From: Croceibacterium_A sp044506565
GTDB lineage: Bacteria > Pseudomonadota > Alphaproteobacteria > Sphingomonadales > Sphingomonadaceae
Direction: 5' to 3'
Length of the DNA: 16,220 nucleotides
NCBI GenBank assembly: GCA_044506565.1
Contig: JBIQKN010000059.1
Coordinates: 1-16,220 of the forward strand
The notes beneath the pieces were generated by a model. That model was given only the letters and a program-made list of their open reading frames with translations. It did not search any database and was not told where the DNA came from. Each line of letters begins with the position of its first letter. The first letter of the stretch is position 1. The position numbers were made by a program, and so were the translations under genes. Positions 1-5,945 of the stretch are shown one piece after another.

Positions 1-712
1 TCTCGGTCAGCTCGCGGAAGTCGGCCACCGAGTCGATCGTCAGGTAGGGCTTGCCCGCCTTCATCGCGTCGACCTGGTGCTTGACGAGGCCGAAGCCGGC
101 CGAGCTGTCGGTGAACGCCGGACAGAAGATCGGCACGTCGTGCTCGTAGGCGAGCTTGACGAGGCTGTTCTCCTTCTTGCCGTGCTCGACGAGATACTTG
201 CCCATCTCGCGGATGAACGCGCGCGAGCTGTAGGCCTTCGGCTCGAGGCTCTCGGCGATCTCGAACACCGTGTGGTCAACGTGCTGGAGGTCTTCCTCGT
301 CGATGTAGGTGTCGTAGATGCGGTCGATGTAGAGCGAGCGCAGCGTGTCGTCGTCGGGGATCTCGAGCGCCTGATAGTGCTTGTGGCCGAGGCCCTCGAA
401 GAAATCCATGTCGACGATCGTCGCGCCGGTGGCGACGATGCCGTCGACCATGTTGCTACGCACCAGCTCGGCATAGGCGTCCATGCATCCGGCGGCGCTG
501 GTCGAGCCGGCGATGACGAGGAACACCGTGCAGTCCTTGTCCTCGAGCATCTGGTTGTAGATGCGCGTCGCCCGGGCGAGATCGCGGCTGGTGAAGCTCA
601 TCTTGCCCATCGCGTCGATGATCGGGCGCGCGTCGAAGCTCCTGATGTCGATATGCTCGACTTCGGTCGACAGCAGTTCGGCCTTGCGGTTGCTCGGGGG
701 CGCATCGGTCAT
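1..712 (-). CDS. Deoxyhypusine synthase-family protein (bacterial polyamine type), partial
   Basis: The frame starts at ATG 712 and reads without a stop to the left edge, giving the first 237 residues; full-length family members are about 320-380, so the C-terminal part with the catalytic lysine region is outside the window. Seen: the stretch AGSTSAAGCMDAYAELVRSN followed by MVDGIVATGATIVDMDFFEG, typical of the NAD-binding part of deoxyhypusine synthase. A GGAAGG ribosome site lies about 8 bases before the ATG. Known: eukaryotic and archaeal enzymes transfer the aminobutyl group of spermidine to eIF5A, which bacteria lack; bacterial homologues are thought to act on free polyamines, for example making homospermidine, the characteristic polyamine of sphingomonads. 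Inference: a cytoplasmic polyamine synthase. A frequent genomic partner is an ornithine decarboxylase, which is not visible here. The gene is divergent from the dehydratase at 832 and preceded by an EcfG-like promoter. The family call is secure; the exact product is not. Confidence 0.88.
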   Translation of the reverse strand, partial: MTDAPPSNRKAELLSTEVEHIDIRSFDARPIIDAMGKMSFTSRDLARATRIYNQMLEDKDCTVFLVIAGSTSAAGCMDAYAELVRSNMVDGIVATGATIVDMDFFEGLGHKHYQALEIPDDDTLRSLYIDRIYDTYIDEEDLQHVDHTVFEIAESLEPKAYSSRAFIREMGKYLVEHGKKENSLVKLAYEHDVPIFCPAFTDSSAGFGLVKHQVDAMKAGKPYLTIDSVADFRELTE

Positions 713-741
713 GATCGATCCTTCCGGTGTGTCAGTCAGGC

Positions 742-767
742 AACGGGCCGCGCGAAAGCGGGGTTCC
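742..767 (-). promoter_or_regulatory. EcfG-type (general stress sigma) promoter candidate for the deoxyhypusine synthase homologue
   Basis: On the minus strand GGAAC (763-767) is followed after exactly 17 bases by CGTT (742-745). This matches the alphaproteobacterial general-stress consensus GGAAC-N16/17-CGTT. Transcription would begin near 735, leaving a leader of about 23 bases that holds the GGAAGG ribosome site. It lies in the 119-base divergent gap to the dehydratase. Confidence 0.55.
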
Positions 768-831
768 CCTCAAAAAGCCGCGCCCGATAGAGGCTGGAGA
801 CGCCCGAGTAAATATGCGACGGGGCCCGCCC

Positions 832-1806
832 ATGACAACGCGCGATATCGCCCGCGAACCGACCCGCGAAGGCGTGCTCCGGGCAGCGGCGAAAGTCGCC
901 GAGATCCTACCTTCGACACCGCTGCTTCCGCTCGAGATCGACGGCACTACCGTGTGGGCAAAGGCCGAAAGCCTGCAGCCGATCGGCGCGTTCAAGATAC
1001 GCGGCGCCTGGCATCGGCTGACCGACCTCGACAAGGACCAGCGGGCCCGCGGCGTGGTCGGCGTCTCGAGCGGCAACCATGCGCAGGGCGTCGCCTGGGC
1101 CGCGCGCCGGCTTGGCATCGCCGCGACGATCGTCATGCCGAGCGACGCGCCCGCGGTGAAGCTCGAGCGCACGCGCGCACTCGGCGCCGAGGTCGTGCTT
1201 TACGACCGGGCACGGGAGGACCGCGATGCTATCGCGCAAGCGCTGGTTGCGGAGCGGAACGCGACGCTCGTCCACGCCTTCGCCGACCCGTGGGTTATCG
1301 AAGGCCAAGGCAGCACGGCGATCGAGATCGCAGCGCAGATGGAGCGCCTGGCCGGTGGACCGCCGACCCGGATCGTCACCCCATGCGGCGGCGGCGGACT
1401 GACCGCGGGGCTCGCCCTCGCCTGCCCCGAGGCCGAGATCCTCCCCGTCGAGCCCGAGGGATGGGACGACGTCTGCCGCAGCCTCGAAGCCGGCAGCATC
1501 CAGCGCGTCGCGCCCGACGCGCCGCCGACCGCGTGCGACGCGCTGCAGACGCCCGCGACCTGGCCGATCAATTTCGCCGTGCTGCGCGAGCGGTGCCACA
1601 GCTGGCTTCGCGTCAGCGAGGCCGAAGTCGCCGCCGCTCAGCGTCTCGCCTTCTCCGACCTCAGACTGGTGCTCGAACCGGGCGGGTCCGCGGCGCTGGC
1701 CGCGGCGCTGGCCGGAAGGGTGCCGCTCGACGGGCGAACCGCCATCGTGCTCAGCGGCGGTAACGTCGACCCGGCAGCATTTGCGCGAGTTCTCGCACCA
1801 AACTAG
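832..1806 (+). CDS. Threonine/serine dehydratase, PLP fold-type II, without ACT domain
   Basis: A 324-residue protein, close in length to catabolic threonine dehydratases (about 330) and lacking the C-terminal ACT-like regulatory domains of biosynthetic IlvA. Visible motifs: SLQPIGAFKIRG with the PLP-binding lysine at residue 55, SSGNHAQG near residue 81, the glycine-rich phosphate loop PCGGGGLTAG, EPGGSAALAA, and a C-terminal LSGGN. The expected reaction is PLP-dependent deamination of L-threonine or L-serine to the 2-oxoacid plus ammonia in the cytoplasm; serine racemase activity cannot be excluded in this fold. Start choice: the frame is open back to 727, and an ATG at 814 also exists, but ATG 832 gives the usual short N-terminus (MTTRDIAREPTREG) with a weak GGGG about 7 bases upstream. 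No ribosome site is strong, so 814 stays possible. It is divergent from the polyamine gene, and no clear sigma-70 promoter is visible. Confidence 0.9.
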   Translation: MTTRDIAREPTREGVLRAAAKVAEILPSTPLLPLEIDGTTVWAKAESLQPIGAFKIRGAWHRLTDLDKDQRARGVVGVSSGNHAQGVAWAARRLGIAATIVMPSDAPAVKLERTRALGAEVVLYDRAREDRDAIAQALVAERNATLVHAFADPWVIEGQGSTAIEIAAQMERLAGGPPTRIVTPCGGGGLTAGLALACPEAEILPVEPEGWDDVCRSLEAGSIQRVAPDAPPTACDALQTPATWPINFAVLRERCHSWLRVSEAEVAAAQRLAFSDLRLVLEPGGSAALAAALAGRVPLDGRTAIVLSGGNVDPAAFARVLAPN

Positions 1807-1869
1807 GTTTCAATTGACAACTCTTATGCCGGGCCGCACCTTCGGCGAAACGCTGAGGGGAGGATCGGC

Positions 1870-2295
1870 ATGATCGGAATGGATATCCTGCAACCCGCGG
1901 TCGCGCTGGCCGGTTGGACTATGGTGATGTGGGCGTGGATGTACGCCACGCGCATCCCGGCAATGATTGCGGCCAAGGTTCAACCCGATACCCTGGCGCG
2001 CGAGCCCAAAGCCCTCGACACGCTCCTCCAGCCACAGGTGCAGTGGAAGGCGCACAACTACACCCACCTGCATGAGGCGCCGACAGTGTTCTACGCGGTG
2101 GCGGTAATCCTCGCGATCACCGGACAAGGCGACGGCTTCAGCGCGGTGCTGGGCTGGATCTACGTCGCGGCGCGGATCGTCCATTCGCTGGTACAGGCGA
2201 CGGTCAACAAGGTCACCGTGCGATTCGCGGTGTTCGCGTTCTCGAGCCTGGTGCTGCTGGCGCTTATCGTGCGCGCCGGCTTCGCCGTCTTCTGA
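1870..2295 (+). CDS. MAPEG family integral membrane protein
   Basis: A 141-residue protein with about four hydrophobic segments (roughly 6-25, 71-86, 91-108 and 116-138) and the family signature NYTHLHEAPTVFY at residues 63-75, matching the conserved Asn/Glu/Pro pattern of MAPEG proteins (membrane-associated proteins in eicosanoid and glutathione metabolism). Eukaryotic members are membrane glutathione transferases and leukotriene synthases; bacterial members of this length are mostly uncharacterised, so glutathione-dependent detoxification in the inner membrane is only an inference. The start is set by a strong AGGGGAGG ending about 6 bases before ATG 1870; a second in-frame ATG lies at 1879. 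It follows the dehydratase by 63 bases in the same direction. A TTGACA at 1814-1819 could be a -35 element, but no matching -10 is evident. A strong hairpin follows the stop. Confidence 0.88.
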   Translation: MIGMDILQPAVALAGWTMVMWAWMYATRIPAMIAAKVQPDTLAREPKALDTLLQPQVQWKAHNYTHLHEAPTVFYAVAVILAITGQGDGFSAVLGWIYVAARIVHSLVQATVNKVTVRFAVFAFSSLVLLALIVRAGFAVF

Positions 2296-2310
2296 GGGTT
2301 CTGGATGCGT

Positions 2311-2342
2311 GAAGGCCGCCGACGTTTCCGTCGGCGGCCTTC
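2311..2342. terminator. Strong hairpin between convergent genes, probable bidirectional terminator
   Basis: A perfect 14-bp inverted repeat, GAAGGCCGCCGACG (2311-2324) and CGTCGGCGGCCTTC (2329-2342), encloses a TTTC loop; one more T-A pair and a G-T wobble extend it. It starts 16 bases after the MAPEG stop and ends 28 bases before the stop of the convergent small gene. The plus-strand tail ATTCGTTCC is only modestly T-rich, so this is a GC-strong hairpin rather than a classical intrinsic terminator. Confidence 0.75.
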
Positions 2343-2370
2343 ATTCGTTCCAGAGAATTGCCGGAGCGCC

Positions 2371-2610
2371 TTACGGGCTGGTCGGCAGGTCCTGCTCGCC
2401 GTCGTTGTCGTTGATCGCGAACAGCACGAAGATCAGCGCCCCGAGGCCGAGCAGGCCGAGCCAGACATGCACGGAATTGCCGCCCGTGAGCTCTTCACCG
2501 GTCAGGCTGGAGCCCGAACGCGCGTTGTCGATCGCAACCGGCGCGGCCTGCGCGACGGTGCTGCCCAGAACCATCGCTGCAGCGGCAGCGCTCACGATTA
2601 ACTTACGCAT
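2371..2610 (-). CDS. Small secreted or membrane-anchored protein, uncharacterised
   Basis: A 79-residue protein: a Sec-type signal peptide (MRKLIVSAAAAAMVLGSTVAQA, cleavage expected after AQA near residue 22), a short Gly/Ser/Thr-rich stretch, one hydrophobic segment at about residues 46-66 (VWLGLLGLGALIFVLFAIN) and a short acidic tail (NDNDGEQDLPTSP). I do not recognise a named family. Start choice: an ATG at 2616 would add Met-Lys, but the ribosome site GGAG touches that ATG directly and is correctly spaced (6 bases) for ATG 2610, so 2610 is preferred. If the signal peptide is cut, the product would be held in the inner membrane by its single helix with a very small periplasmic part. Two candidate promoters lie upstream (a sigma-70-like one at 2641-2668 and an EcfG-like one at 2717-2741). 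It is transcribed alone. Confidence 0.78.
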   Translation of the reverse strand: MRKLIVSAAAAAMVLGSTVAQAAPVAIDNARSGSSLTGEELTGGNSVHVWLGLLGLGALIFVLFAINDNDGEQDLPTSP

Positions 2611-2640
2611 CTTCATCTCCAGGCCGTTGTTTCGCGAGGC

Positions 2641-2668
2641 GTTTTAAGCACATCGAGGCGTCTTGCAA
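2641..2668 (-). promoter_or_regulatory. Sigma-70-like promoter candidate for the small membrane protein
   Basis: On the minus strand TTGCAA (2663-2668) and TAAAAC (2641-2646) are separated by 16 bases. Transcription would start near 2635, about 25 bases before ATG 2610. Both boxes are imperfect, so the call is tentative. Confidence 0.35.
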
Positions 2669-2716
2669 GGGTTTTAGGCCCCTGTTTACGCTCGGCACTA
2701 TCCCGCCAGATCGATA

Positions 2717-2741
2717 AACCGGCGCTACTCGGCAAAGTTCC
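2717..2741 (-). promoter_or_regulatory. EcfG-like promoter candidate upstream of the small membrane protein
   Basis: Minus-strand GGAAC (2737-2741) is followed after 16 bases by GGTT (2717-2720), one mismatch from the GGAAC-N16/17-CGTT stress consensus. The implied leader is about 100 bases. It is weaker than the site at 742-767. Confidence 0.3.
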
Positions 2742-2891
2742 ATCGGGCAAGGGCGTTTCGCGCAGTTAACCGCGTTCTGTTGCATGAATGATACAGAAAG
2801 CGGCCGCCGGTCTTGCCGAAAGGAACTCCTGAGCAGCCGGCCCGCTCACTGCCGGTACGCGTGATACCGGGACAGCGTCCCTGAGGACGTC

Positions 2892-3698
2892 TCAGGCCGC
2901 GTTCTCGCTCCAGCGCATGACAGGCAGGGGAGAGGCATCGTTTTGCGCGGTTGCCCCAAGACCCTCGATCGGCACCTCGGCCCTGACGACGACGCCCCGC
3001 CCTTCGCTCGAGATCGTGAGCAGTCCCCCGAGGTCGGCGAGCCGCTGCCGCATGCCTTCGAGCCCGACGCCGGAACGCGCTGCGGTTTCGCAATCCCCGA
3101 GGCCGACTCCGTCGTCCTCGATCTCGAGGATCAGGCGGTCGTCGCGGAGATTGAGCCGGACGACCGCCCGACTCGCCCGGGCGTGCTTGTGAACGTTGAT
3201 CAGCGCTTCCTGAACCACCCGATAGAGTTCATGCTCGAGCTCGGGCGTGGCCCTCAGTTCGATCGCCTCGCACTCGAGGTCGACATGGGCCTTCATGCGG
3301 GTTGATAGCCCGCCGATGAGCGCGTGCAGCGCCACCATCAGCCCTTCACCGTCGAGAACCGGCGGATGCAGCAGAAAACTGAGCGTGCGCAGGTCCTGTT
3401 GCGTCGCCGCAAGAATATCGCGCACGTCGGAAAGTATCTGCCTCGCCGCCGGGCACTCGGTCAGGTTATCCAGCCGCCGGAGCATCAGCCCGATCGCGAC
3501 GAGGTCCTGCACGGTCGAGTCATGCATCTCGCGCGCGATGCGGCGCCGTTCCCGCTCGCGCGCCTGCTCCAGTTCCTCGCCCAGCCGCCGGACTTCCTCG
3601 CGCAGCTCGACGAGCTCTGCGCCGTCCGCGACCGCGATCCGCGCGAGCGAATGGGCCCGCGCCCTTCGCCGAAGCCTTTGAACATCACTCGCGAGCAT
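2892..3698 (-). CDS. Soluble NarL-type sensor histidine kinase lacking an input domain
   Basis: A 268-residue protein with a short basic N-terminus, a charged coiled-coil-like helix (about 26-55), a HisKA_3 dimerisation/phosphoacceptor box REMHDSTVQDL with His59, the conserved RTLSFLLHPPVLDGEGL segment (about 104-120), and a HATPase_c domain with N-box EALINVHKHA (Asn168), G1 box DDGVG (195-199) and G2 box GVGLEGM. There is no transmembrane segment, PAS, GAF or other sensor, so the signal must come from the short N-terminus or a partner protein. Start: ATG 3698 has GGGAGGA about 9 bases upstream, and the frame above it meets a stop without another convincing start. Its likely partner is the response regulator transcribed divergently from 4078. 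Expected role: cytoplasmic autokinase passing phosphate to that regulator; the stimulus is unknown. Confidence 0.92.
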   Translation of the reverse strand: MLASDVQRLRRRARAHSLARIAVADGAELVELREEVRRLGEELEQARERERRRIAREMHDSTVQDLVAIGLMLRRLDNLTECPAARQILSDVRDILAATQQDLRTLSFLLHPPVLDGEGLMVALHALIGGLSTRMKAHVDLECEAIELRATPELEHELYRVVQEALINVHKHARASRAVVRLNLRDDRLILEIEDDGVGLGDCETAARSGVGLEGMRQRLADLGGLLTISSEGRGVVVRAEVPIEGLGATAQNDASPLPVMRWSENAA

Positions 3699-4077
3699 GA
3701 TCCGCGTTCCTCCCGACGCATCGCCGAGTTGTGAAGTTGTGCTCCCAATGCGTGGGGATTTCCAGCGAAAAGCTCTATCCGGTCAAGTCACTTCGAACGA
3801 CATCGCGCTAACAACTTGGCTGCGTCATGGCTCCTAATCTCGGAATGGATTTGTTGCTTTGCCGCCGCCGCCCGTTAACATCCCCAGTTGTGGATACTAT
3901 TAACCATCAAGCCGAGATTGCTTTCTCTAGAAACTATCTCATGATGCGCGAGTTGTATGAATTCGCGGATCCGGGCCCACGTTCGACCGTGTTCGGAGCG
4001 CCTTTCCAGGGCTTCCGCCCGATGATCGCGGGGATCGGCATCCGGCAGGGCTTCGTCCCAATACGGGGGAGTTAGCG
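3699..4077. promoter_or_regulatory. Divergent control region between kinase and response regulator
   Basis: This 379-base gap is clearly AT-richer than its flanks, especially 3720-3960. It contains an imperfect 16-base palindrome, ATCCCCAGTTGTGGAT (3880-3895; 12 of 16 positions symmetric), between two TTAAC-like sequences (3874-3879 and 3899-3905), which could be an operator. A minus-strand TTGACC (3781-3786) with a poor GGAAAT 17 bases downstream is a weak candidate promoter for the kinase. A GGGGGAG at 4066-4072 is the ribosome site of the regulator. An 82-codon frame at 3827-4075 was not accepted as a gene. Confidence 0.5.
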
Positions 4078-4743
4078 ATGGTTGTCTCCAGGACCGGCGC
4101 CCGCCCGAAAAGACGAGTGATGCTTGCGGACGATCACGCCGTCGTTCGGCGGGGTTTGCGGACGCTGATCGAGGGCGTGCCCGGCTGGGAAGTCGTCGCC
4201 GAAGCCGCCAATGGGACGGAGGCGGTGGCGCTGGCCGTGGAAGCGAAGCCGGATATCCTGATCATGGACCTGTCGATGCCCGGCCTCGGCGGGGTCGACG
4301 CTACCCTCGAGGTCCGCAAGAAGCTGCCTCAGGTCGAGATCCTGATCCTGACGATGCACGAGAGCGACAGGCTTGCGGGCCAGGCGCTGCGCGCCGGCGC
4401 TCGCGGCTACCTGCTGAAGGGCGAAAGCGAGGACAAGCTGCTCGAGGCGCTCGAAGCGCTGTCACGCCACCAGCCCTATTTCTCGCCCAGTGTCTCGGAG
4501 ACTCTGCTGCAGGGCTATCTCCACTCCGAGACGTCCCACGACCTGAAGCAGCTGACCCCGCGCGAGAGGCAGATCGTCAAGCTCGTCGCCGAGGGGAAGT
4601 CCAACAAGACGATCGCCGCGATCCTCAACCTCAGCATCAAGACGGTCGAGACCCACCGTTCCGCCGCGATGCACAAGGTGGGGGCGAGGTCGGCGGCGGA
4701 CCTGACGCTCTACGCCGCGCGCAACGACCTTGTGCAGCTCTAG
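4078..4743 (+). CDS. NarL/FixJ-family response regulator with LuxR-type HTH
   Basis: A 221-residue protein. The receiver domain (about 12-128) has the acidic pair Asp18-Asp19, the phosphoacceptor Asp64 in IMDLSMPG, Thr92 and Lys114 (GYLLKGE). The LuxR-type helix-turn-helix (about 159-215) begins LTPRERQIVKLVAEGKSNK and contains the recognition-helix stretch LSIKTVETHR. All residues needed for phosphorylation-controlled DNA binding are present. The start ATG 4078 follows GGGGGAG by about 5 bases. It lies head-to-head with the soluble NarL-type kinase, which is the natural partner. Known relatives (NarL, NreC, DegU, LiaR) are transcription activators or repressors, and targets cannot be told from sequence. 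The palindrome at 3880-3895 upstream could be an autoregulatory site. It converges on the tRNA gene, 37 bases beyond the stop. Confidence 0.94.
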   Translation: MVVSRTGARPKRRVMLADDHAVVRRGLRTLIEGVPGWEVVAEAANGTEAVALAVEAKPDILIMDLSMPGLGGVDATLEVRKKLPQVEILILTMHESDRLAGQALRAGARGYLLKGESEDKLLEALEALSRHQPYFSPSVSETLLQGYLHSETSHDLKQLTPRERQIVKLVAEGKSNKTIAAILNLSIKTVETHRSAAMHKVGARSAADLTLYAARNDLVQL

Positions 4744-4780
4744 GAGCGCCGCCCTCGTTCGCGAAACGGTACGGTTCCGA

Positions 4781-4857
4781 TGGTAGCGGAGGAGGGACTC
4801 GAACCCCCGACACGCGGATTATGATTCCGCTGCTCTAACCGGCTGAGCTACTCCGCC
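4781..4857 (-). tRNA. tRNA with CAU anticodon, probably elongator tRNA-Met
   Basis: A complete 77-base cloverleaf on the minus strand with encoded CCA: acceptor GGCGGAG/CTCCGCT, T8-A9, D-stem GCTC/GAGC, anticodon stem GCGGA/TCCGC around the loop ATCATAA (anticodon CAT), variable GTGTC, T-stem GGGGG/CCCTC with loop TTCGAGT, discriminator A. The D-arm and internal promoter-like boxes are standard. The first pair is G1-U72, a wobble, so this is not an initiator with the usual unpaired C1-A72 end. Elongator Met is most likely; tRNA-Ile2 (lysidine-modified CAU) cannot be fully excluded. It has its own promoter at 4900-4928. Confidence 0.95.
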
Positions 4858-4899
4858 CCAAGGACGGCCGAGGGCCAACGGCGCCCCGGCAAGGCGGCG

Positions 4900-4928
4900 C
4901 ATTTAGGGCGCGCCCGCGGTGCGGTCAA
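4900..4928 (-). promoter_or_regulatory. Sigma-70-type promoter for the tRNA gene
   Basis: Minus-strand TTGACC (4923-4928), a 17-base GC-rich spacer and TAAATG (4900-4905). Transcription would begin near 4893, about 36 bases before the mature tRNA 5' end at 4857. It lies in the gap after the mltG stop, so the tRNA need not depend on readthrough. Confidence 0.6.
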
Positions 4929-4963
4929 CCGCCGAAAACGTGCCTCGTTGCGCAGGCAGCGGA

Positions 4964-5935
4964 TCACATCTCGCCACGAGCGCGGCGCAGGGCGAACCAG
5001 CGGGCAACGTTGGCGTTGTGCTCCTCGAGCGTGCTCGCGAAGACGTGCCCACCCTTGCCGTCGGCGACCATGTAGAGCGCGTCGGTCTCCTCCGGATTGA
5101 GTACCGCCTCGATCGAGGCGCGTCCGGGATTGGTAATCGGCCCTTTGGGCAGCCCGACCATCGTGTAGGTGTTGTAGTCGTTGACCGCGGCGATCTCCGA
5201 CTGGCGGATGCGGCGACCGAGCGGTTTTCCCTTCGTGATCGGATAGATGATCGTCGGGTCGGCCTGCAGCAGCATGCCCACGCGCACGCGGTTGGAGTAG
5301 AGCCCGGCGACCATCCGCCGCTCGCTCGCGACGCCGGTTTCCTTTTCGACAATAGAGGCGAGGATCACGGCCTCCTCGGGCGACTTCACCACCGTATCGG
5401 GGGCGCGCTTGGGCCACAGCTCGGCGAGAGTGTCGGCCATCGCCTTCTGCATCCGCGCGAGCACCGTGGAGCGGCTCTCGCCGCGCTCGAAATCGTAGCT
5501 TTCGGGGAGGACCGAGCCTTCCTCGGGGACAGGAATCGTGCCGGTCAGCAACGGCTCGGCCATCAGCCGCTCGTGTACCATGATCGAAGGCAGGCCCTCG
5601 GGGATCGTGATGAAGCGGCGAATGACGTCGCCGTGCTGGAAGGTGTCGAGAATCTGCGCCGGGGTCGAGCCGGCCGGAAGCAGGAACTCGCCGGCCTTGA
5701 TCGGGTCGCCGCTGCCGAGAATCCGAGCCCACAGCAGGAATGCCTCGGCCGAGCTGATCAGCCCTTCCTGCTCGAGCTGCTCGGCGACCGAGGTCACGGT
5801 CGCGCCCGAGGGCACGATGAAGGTCGTGTCCTCGCTGACGCGCGAGGCGCCCCACCATCCCCACGTGGAGGCCGCGACGAGCAGGGCCAGCACCGCGACA
5901 AGCGCGCCGGCGACGGCACAACCTTTGCGGTTCAC
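4964..5935 (-). CDS. mltG: MltG, endolytic murein transglycosylase
   Basis: A 323-residue YceG-like protein. An N-terminal membrane anchor (about residues 6-29) is followed by a LysM-like segment (SGATVTSVAEQLEQEGLI, 43-60) and the catalytic domain with ASIVEKET (193-200, holding the candidate catalytic glutamates 197 and 199), LQADPTIIYP, NDYNTYTMVGLPKGPITNPG and a C-terminal HVFASTLEEHNANV. MltG cleaves nascent peptidoglycan strands at the periplasmic face of the inner membrane and is thought to act as the chain-length terminator; it uses no lipid II itself. Start: a GTG at 5935 (MNRKGC), ten bases after the fabF stop, with a GAGG site overlapping that stop, so translation is probably coupled. 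Its position after acpP and fabF is conserved in many alphaproteobacteria. Length and motifs are normal. Confidence 0.95.
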   Translation of the reverse strand: MNRKGCAVAGALVAVLALLVAASTWGWWGASRVSEDTTFIVPSGATVTSVAEQLEQEGLISSAEAFLLWARILGSGDPIKAGEFLLPAGSTPAQILDTFQHGDVIRRFITIPEGLPSIMVHERLMAEPLLTGTIPVPEEGSVLPESYDFERGESRSTVLARMQKAMADTLAELWPKRAPDTVVKSPEEAVILASIVEKETGVASERRMVAGLYSNRVRVGMLLQADPTIIYPITKGKPLGRRIRQSEIAAVNDYNTYTMVGLPKGPITNPGRASIEAVLNPEETDALYMVADGKGGHVFASTLEEHNANVARWFALRRARGEM

Positions 5936-5945
5936 GGCACGCGCC

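Noticed and set aside
727..831. Upstream extension of the dehydratase frame
   Set aside because: Covers the divergent promoter and gives a low-complexity tail without family likeness; 814 remains a minor alternative.
2603..2785. 60-codon minus-strand frame upstream of the small membrane protein
   Set aside because: Overlaps both candidate promoters and the start of the real gene; no ribosome site or family.
2869..2895. Two short overlapping hairpins (GGGAC/GTCCC and CTGAG/CTCAG) at the kinase 3' end
   Set aside because: Five-base stems with no T-tract; too weak to call a terminator.
3827..4075. 82-codon plus-strand frame just before the response regulator
   Set aside because: No ribosome site, atypical composition, no family resemblance, and it lies in the AT-rich control region; its last bases overlap the regulator's ribosome site.
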